Shown: positions 60,401 through 64,000 of the stretch, in pieces
Layout of the letters: every line of letters starts with the position of its first letter
How positions within the stretch are numbered: the first letter of the stretch is position 1
Source: G963662905 sp963676415
GTDB lineage: Bacteria; Bacteroidota; Bacteroidia; Bacteroidales; WRLA01
Direction of reading: 5' to 3'
Assembly: GCA_963676415.1 (NCBI GenBank)
Contig: OY781097.1
Span: 4,650,001-4,714,000 of the forward strand
DNA: 64,000 nt
The notes under the pieces: model-generated
Told to the model about the DNA's origin: nothing
Seen by the model: only the letters and a program-made list of their open reading frames with translations
Database searches by the model: none
Translations under genes and position numbers: made by a program

Positions 60401-63400
60401 CACCCTATCAAAGTGAAGCACGCAAAGCTTATAATTATTTCTGGCTTCCTCCGCTCAGCTCTACTGATGATTCTGTTTACAACCTCAGTCAGGGCATTTA
60501 TCACATAATGATCACCGATAGTTTGGGCTGCACAGAAACCGACAGTGCGCGTGTTACTCCATTTGACGGCAGCCTGAAATATTCTGACATCAGTTGCTAT
60601 GGCGCAGCAAACGGATGGGCAAAAATGAATACTGTTGGAGGTTCTACGCCTTATACATTTGCATGGAAAAAAGAGCCAGCCCCGGACATTATCGGCACAA
60701 ACGACAGCATCAGCAATCTGTATCCAGGCACATATACCGTAATTGTTACCGACAATAACAACTGCCTGTATTACGACACCGTTTACATCACGCAACCCAC
60801 AGCACTCAACCTGAGTTTTACCACCAGCCCGGCCAGTTGCTACGATACATCCAACGGAACAGCTACGGCCATTGTTAGCGGAGGCACACAATTCAACAGC
60901 CCGGCTTACCATTATTCCTGGTCGAATGGAAGTTCAACCAGCAGCATAACAACAGTAGCCGGTCGGTATTACCTCACAGCAACAGACAGCTTAGGCTGCA
61001 CGATTTCCGATTCGGTGGATATCGCTCAGCCCGACAGCATCAGCATAAACAACTTAACCGGTAGCAATCTAACTTGTTACAACTATAATAACGGACAAAT
61101 TGAAATTTCGGCAAGCGGAGGCACGGGAACCATAAATTACACATTGCAACCCTCTGCCCAAAGCAACCAAAGCGGCACATTTTCCGCGCTTAATCCCGGC
61201 GGATATTTTGTACAGATAAGCGATGCCAACGGATGCCTGAAAAATTCCGACAGCCTGTTTATCCTCAATCCGGACATGCTGCACATTGATTCCGCACACA
61301 AATCCGACATACTGTGCCACGACCAAAGCAATGGCAGTATGATCACTTTTGGTGGTGGCGGAACAACGCCATTGACATATACACTTTGGGATCCTGATTC
61401 AGTTACCAGCAACAACAACGGGCTTTTCAGCAACATCCCTGAAGGCACATATTCAATAACTTTAAGCGATGCAAACGACTGCCCCCAGGCACAATGGGGA
61501 ACAATTTCCATTTTGAACCCTCCGGCCATTGAGGTTTTATGGAACACTATAAATCCGCTAAGCTGTCATAATGCCAATGACGGGAGCATCAGCCTGATGG
61601 CCACAGGAGGAATCGGGACACTTACTTATACGCTCAATCCCGGCAATATCAGCAGCGACACAGGTTATTTTGCAAACTTGCCCGGAGGCAGTTACAACAT
61701 CAGGATTACCGATGAAAATGCCTGTATCTTAGACACAAACAACATCGAAGTCATAAACCCCGATACGATCAGTTTTTCTATAGATATCAGCAATGTGTCC
61801 TGCTATGGCGCCGCAGACGGCAATTTTGAAATACATGCACTGGGAGGCACGCCTCCATTTATGTTCAGCATCAATAACGGTAGCAGCTGGCAAACTGATT
61901 CGGTTTTTAACCTGCTGGACATTGGTTCCTATGCTGTGATCGTACGCGACACCAATTCCTGTTTATCCTATTCCGGCATTGCACAAACCCATGATATCAC
62001 ACAGCCCGACAGCCTGACACTCACATTCAGCAATATTATACAACCCACCTGCGCAGGATGTTCCGACGGAAGCATCACCGCAAATGCAAGCGGCGGCACA
62101 GCCACATATCAACATTTCTGGAGCAACGGTATGACCGGAGCAAGCATCAGCGGATTAACCGCTGGTTGCTATACGGACAGTATTGTCGATCAGCATGGGT
62201 GTTACAAAATCAAAGAAATTTGCATTGTTGAACCTCCGGAGTTTGAACTCAGCATCGACAGCAGCAATGTACGATGCTACGGTCAGTCCAACGCCTGGAT
62301 TAAAGCCACGCTGACCGGCGGCACCACACCCTACACTTATGAATGGAAAAAATTGCCCGGTGCAGCAGTTATTGGCACAGATTCGCTGATTACCGGACTT
62401 GACTCAGGTACATACCAAATAAAAGTCTGGGATTTCTACGGCTACAGCCTGCAGCGAAATGTATATATCAGCCAGCCCGATGAAATCCAAATCAGCCTAA
62501 CACATACCGACAGTCTTTGTCCTGAAAAGCAAATTGGCTGGATAAAAGCCGATGTAAACGGCGGCAACCCTCCTTTTAATTACAGCTGGCAATGGAGCGC
62601 GGGCGATACACTGAGCGGCCATCCCGATTCTGCTTTTAACCTGGCTTACGGCACCTACAGCTTGACAATACAGGACGACAGCCTTTGCCAGGGAATCGCC
62701 AGTGCCACGATATTTCCTTATCCCACGCCACTGTCTAACTTCACAGTTGCGCCGGTTTGTTTTGGCGACAGCAGTTCGTTTAGCAGTCTTTCTTCGGCAG
62801 TGGGCAGCACAATCAGCAGCTACCACTGGAATTTCAATGATCCGGCCTCCGGCGATGACAGCATCAGCACAATGATCAATCCAAAGCACCTTTTCACGAA
62901 TAGCGGAAACTGGGATGCTGAACATTACGTAATTGACAGCAGGGGATGTTCTTCCGATACCCTCACAAAAACCGCTGTGGTTTATGCGCTTCCCGATGCC
63001 GGTTTTGGCTGGGACAGTGTTTGCAACGGAAACGAAGTACAATTTACCGACCTCAGCATCCCTGGCACGGGCGCCATATATAACTGGAGCTGGAATCTGG
63101 GAGATGGCAGCAGCGCCCTCAGCCAAACCCCTTCGCATCTATATGGAAATTACGGAAATTACGATGTAAAACTACGTATTACAGATATTTATGGATGTTC
63201 TGACAGTACCGAACATCAAATTAGGGTATATTCAAACCCCATAGCTGATTTTGTGGCCCTAAATCCCTGCGCCGGAAGCCAGGTACAGTTCACCGATTTG
63301 AGCGACAGTGTTGCCGATCAGATTACGCAATGGCTTTGGGACTTCGATGACGGAACCTACACCAGCCTGCAAGACCCGATTCATGTTTATGGCGGCATCG

Positions 63401-64000
63401 GCAATTATGAAGTAAGTCTGCGCGTTTCCAATCAAATTGGTTGCGCCGACAGTATCACAGACACAATAGAGGTCTGGCCTGCTTTTTGGGCTGATTTTAA
63501 GTTTGATACCGTTTGTTTCGGACAGCCCACACAATTCCGCGATACATTACTTTCTACGGATATTGTTCCGGAAAGCTGGTTCTGGGATTTTGGTGATGGC
63601 GCAACATCCACAGAGCAAAACCCAAGCCATATTTTCAGCAGTCCCGGAACATTTTCGGTAGTACATACCGTTACCGACACTAACGGCTGTGTCGCAACAA
63701 AAACCCATTTAACCGGTATTTATCCCCTGCCCCAACCTGCTTTTAGTGCAAGCACCGAATGCTTAGGAGATTCCACAACATTTCTCAACCAAAGCGCGCT
63801 GAACGCAAGCGGAATCCAAAGCATGCTCTGGGAATTTGGCGATGGAGCCACATCATCTTCAGAAAACCCAAAACATCTGTATCTGAATTCCGGATTTTAT
63901 GATGTTGTATTGAACATTACCAATTCCAACGGTTGTCTCGGGAGCGACACAGCGGAAGTACTGGTATCCCCTGCACCAATTGCTGCTTTTAATGCAGATA
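57451..64000 (+). CDS. Giant surface adhesin with SprB-like and PKD repeats (partial, 3' end outside)
   Basis: An open frame of at least 2183 codons runs off the right edge. No ATG or GTG exists in frame; the only usual initiator after the stop at 57424 is TTG 57451, giving a basic n-region and a hydrophobic signal core (IKGLISVLVLLFIQFNSAG-Q). Residues 37 to about 460 (QTYYWVGGNGNWGD...) are a beta-helix-like head. From 58.83 to about 62.74 kb there are about 16 SprB-type repeats, each with C(Y/H/F)x(D/G)xSxG and ASGG. PKD domains follow (NFGDGATS-type WxFGDG). In gliding Bacteroidota such proteins are exported by T9SS and act as adhesins; the expected C-terminal sorting domain would be beyond the window. 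Confidence 0.85.
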   Translation, partial: MPTCFDKHKEFKPLTKAIKGLISVLVLLFIQFNSAGQTYYWVGGNGNWGDTLMWAFSSGGTNHPSTPPGINNDVIFDGNSFLAENDTVFITDINSQECHCRSMRWLSGSQTLDPVLKGAHDLHIYGSLQLIPFDDGENYQFLGLIYFKANTAGNTLRTYSIRFRNHIYFRGDGGEWNLLDSLVVDNHIYLHEGTLNTNNFAVECDRFFSDYQAERTLNMGSSNFYIRKGWDPCWFIDYSELMTLNAGTSTIIFTHTMNGEMLAGHGLRYNDVVFESHYLYGQLEAVSDTFNNVSFTDASCGARIYGDNNVFTNVYIEDETEITGHNNQVLDSIFFGHDITIEEGSNSFKRSFWRRYQTDQTTPTTMTLEADSTQSFLDGIEMLGDIDCEFTKITSGATNKNAIVFSDSVMTLNFMEIKNITATNTYDPSASGTHPDTAYNSLLTGTVNWVNPDAFIPMHIDSLLITDVSPCYNDSNGVLNIYASGGLGNIEYSLDSNDWQPSPVFTDLKKGPVSIFLREIRASGQICSSEHARDTIISGPDSLIIHNITTDSAICHSECSGRMIFEITGGTLPYDISLNGGTNWTTGDTLENICSGNYSNILIRDINGCPYDGPAISAQTIQQPAETIISFNAQNLLCHNDSSGSITANASGTHPPFSYSWVNVLDLSDTISTGNTASFLAAGTYKVITYDTYGCLKTQYQSITQPDTLNIGFSTTAINCFGDSTATLTATASGGTAPFSHYWSGGQSQLNTNPSVLLNQPAGIYTDSITDANGCNFKKSHEITQPTDLEIVFDTIAHLDCYGAQGGFIKASASGGTPLDPPLNPYILNWQPGGEPTDSIYHKAAGEYIFSVTDKKGCQKSDTATITQNPEIEADFNVFHPVCHGESTGYIKANISGGFPGIETPYHLEWTKYGSTEIISRSDSVFHLAAGTYELKITDSLSCTKFETVEIITPPKLQINFLLGTDNCSGTSGNWIKAIGLGGTPYQSEARKAYNYFWLPPLSSTDDSVYNLSQGIYHIMITDSLGCTETDSARVTPFDGSLKYSDISCYGAANGWAKMNTVGGSTPYTFAWKKEPAPDIIGTNDSISNLYPGTYTVIVTDNNNCLYYDTVYITQPTALNLSFTTSPASCYDTSNGTATAIVSGGTQFNSPAYHYSWSNGSSTSSITTVAGRYYLTATDSLGCTISDSVDIAQPDSISINNLTGSNLTCYNYNNGQIEISASGGTGTINYTLQPSAQSNQSGTFSALNPGGYFVQISDANGCLKNSDSLFILNPDMLHIDSAHKSDILCHDQSNGSMITFGGGGTTPLTYTLWDPDSVTSNNNGLFSNIPEGTYSITLSDANDCPQAQWGTISILNPPAIEVLWNTINPLSCHNANDGSISLMATGGIGTLTYTLNPGNISSDTGYFANLPGGSYNIRITDENACILDTNNIEVINPDTISFSIDISNVSCYGAADGNFEIHALGGTPPFMFSINNGSSWQTDSVFNLLDIGSYAVIVRDTNSCLSYSGIAQTHDITQPDSLTLTFSNIIQPTCAGCSDGSITANASGGTATYQHFWSNGMTGASISGLTAGCYTDSIVDQHGCYKIKEICIVEPPEFELSIDSSNVRCYGQSNAWIKATLTGGTTPYTYEWKKLPGAAVIGTDSLITGLDSGTYQIKVWDFYGYSLQRNVYISQPDEIQISLTHTDSLCPEKQIGWIKADVNGGNPPFNYSWQWSAGDTLSGHPDSAFNLAYGTYSLTIQDDSLCQGIASATIFPYPTPLSNFTVAPVCFGDSSSFSSLSSAVGSTISSYHWNFNDPASGDDSISTMINPKHLFTNSGNWDAEHYVIDSRGCSSDTLTKTAVVYALPDAGFGWDSVCNGNEVQFTDLSIPGTGAIYNWSWNLGDGSSALSQTPSHLYGNYGNYDVKLRITDIYGCSDSTEHQIRVYSNPIADFVALNPCAGSQVQFTDLSDSVADQITQWLWDFDDGTYTSLQDPIHVYGGIGNYEVSLRVSNQIGCADSITDTIEVWPAFWADFKFDTVCFGQPTQFRDTLLSTDIVPESWFWDFGDGATSTEQNPSHIFSSPGTFSVVHTVTDTNGCVATKTHLTGIYPLPQPAFSASTECLGDSTTFLNQSALNASGIQSMLWEFGDGATSSSENPKHLYLNSGFYDVVLNITNSNGCLGSDTAEVLVSPAPIAAFNAD
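58830..62740 (+). repeat. About 16 tandem SprB-like repeats
   Basis: Units of roughly 80 residues (about 240 bp) with a conserved cysteine-containing start (for example SPCYNDSNG, NLLCHNDSSG, AINCFGDST, NVSCYGAADG) and a later ASGG or TGG. Protein similarity is clear; DNA identity between units is low, so the array is old rather than recently amplified. Confidence 0.8.

Overview
The window looks like a chromosomal segment from a free-living member of the Bacteroidota. Evidence: TAnnTTTG-type -7 promoter boxes (several with a TTG -33 element 19-20 bp upstream), very few Shine-Dalgarno sequences, a T9SS C-terminal sorting domain, SD-rich surface lipoproteins, a CarboxypepD_reg/TonB receptor, SprB/PKD adhesin repeats, DUF4295 next to rpmG and ftsY, a GH92 mannosidase and a type II-C CRISPR-Cas9 locus. 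I cannot fix the genus from sequence alone.

Layout. 0-7.2 kb: tail of a T9SS-secreted protein, then a large double-AAA+ protein, a predicted PD-(D/E)xK nuclease and a restriction-modification pair whose methyltransferase carries a MerR-type domain; together these look like a defence-type island. 7.3-14 kb: an ATP-grasp enzyme, a hybrid histidine kinase, and a polyamine operon (SpeD-SpeE fusion plus agmatinase-family enzyme). 14-19.5 kb: a TonB receptor with an internally duplicated surface lipoprotein. 19.5-22.2 kb: small Gly-rich/zinc-ribbon proteins under a palindromic operator, a DUF89 protein and a peroxiredoxin. 22.2-27.8 kb: a four-gene leftward operon (exported endonuclease/exonuclease/phosphatase-like protein, amidohydrolase lipoprotein, J-domain-like protein, cytoplasmic PQQ-type propeller). 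27.8-32.7 kb: a small basic protein with two clamp-binding-type motifs, recR, a MORN-type protein, a HAD hydrolase, a CheY-like regulator and a PKD-like lipoprotein.

32.7-43 kb is the most unusual part: a 27-repeat CRISPR array, cas2, cas1, a REP-associated tyrosine transposase (RAYT), an unknown gene, a 21-bp minisatellite and a 1400-residue Cas9, all read leftward. Upstream of cas9 lie two tracrRNA-like genes sharing a 25-nt core, separated by a 39-codon leftover of a second cas9. Five long hairpins with the same core (CTTTTCCAAAG...CTTTGGAAAAG) but different self-complementary lower stems are placed on or beside stop codons through this locus, two of them flanking the RAYT gene.

43-57 kb is mostly housekeeping: GH92, ftsY, DUF4295, rpmG, a DnaQ-type exonuclease, a two-domain glycosyltransferase, DUF5063, a CMD/AhpD protein, a TPR histidine kinase, an NtrY/NtrC-like pair, tRNA-His and an AIM24-family protein. 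57.4 kb to the end is a very large partial surface adhesin with about 16 SprB-like repeats followed by PKD domains; it has no ATG start and apparently begins at TTG.
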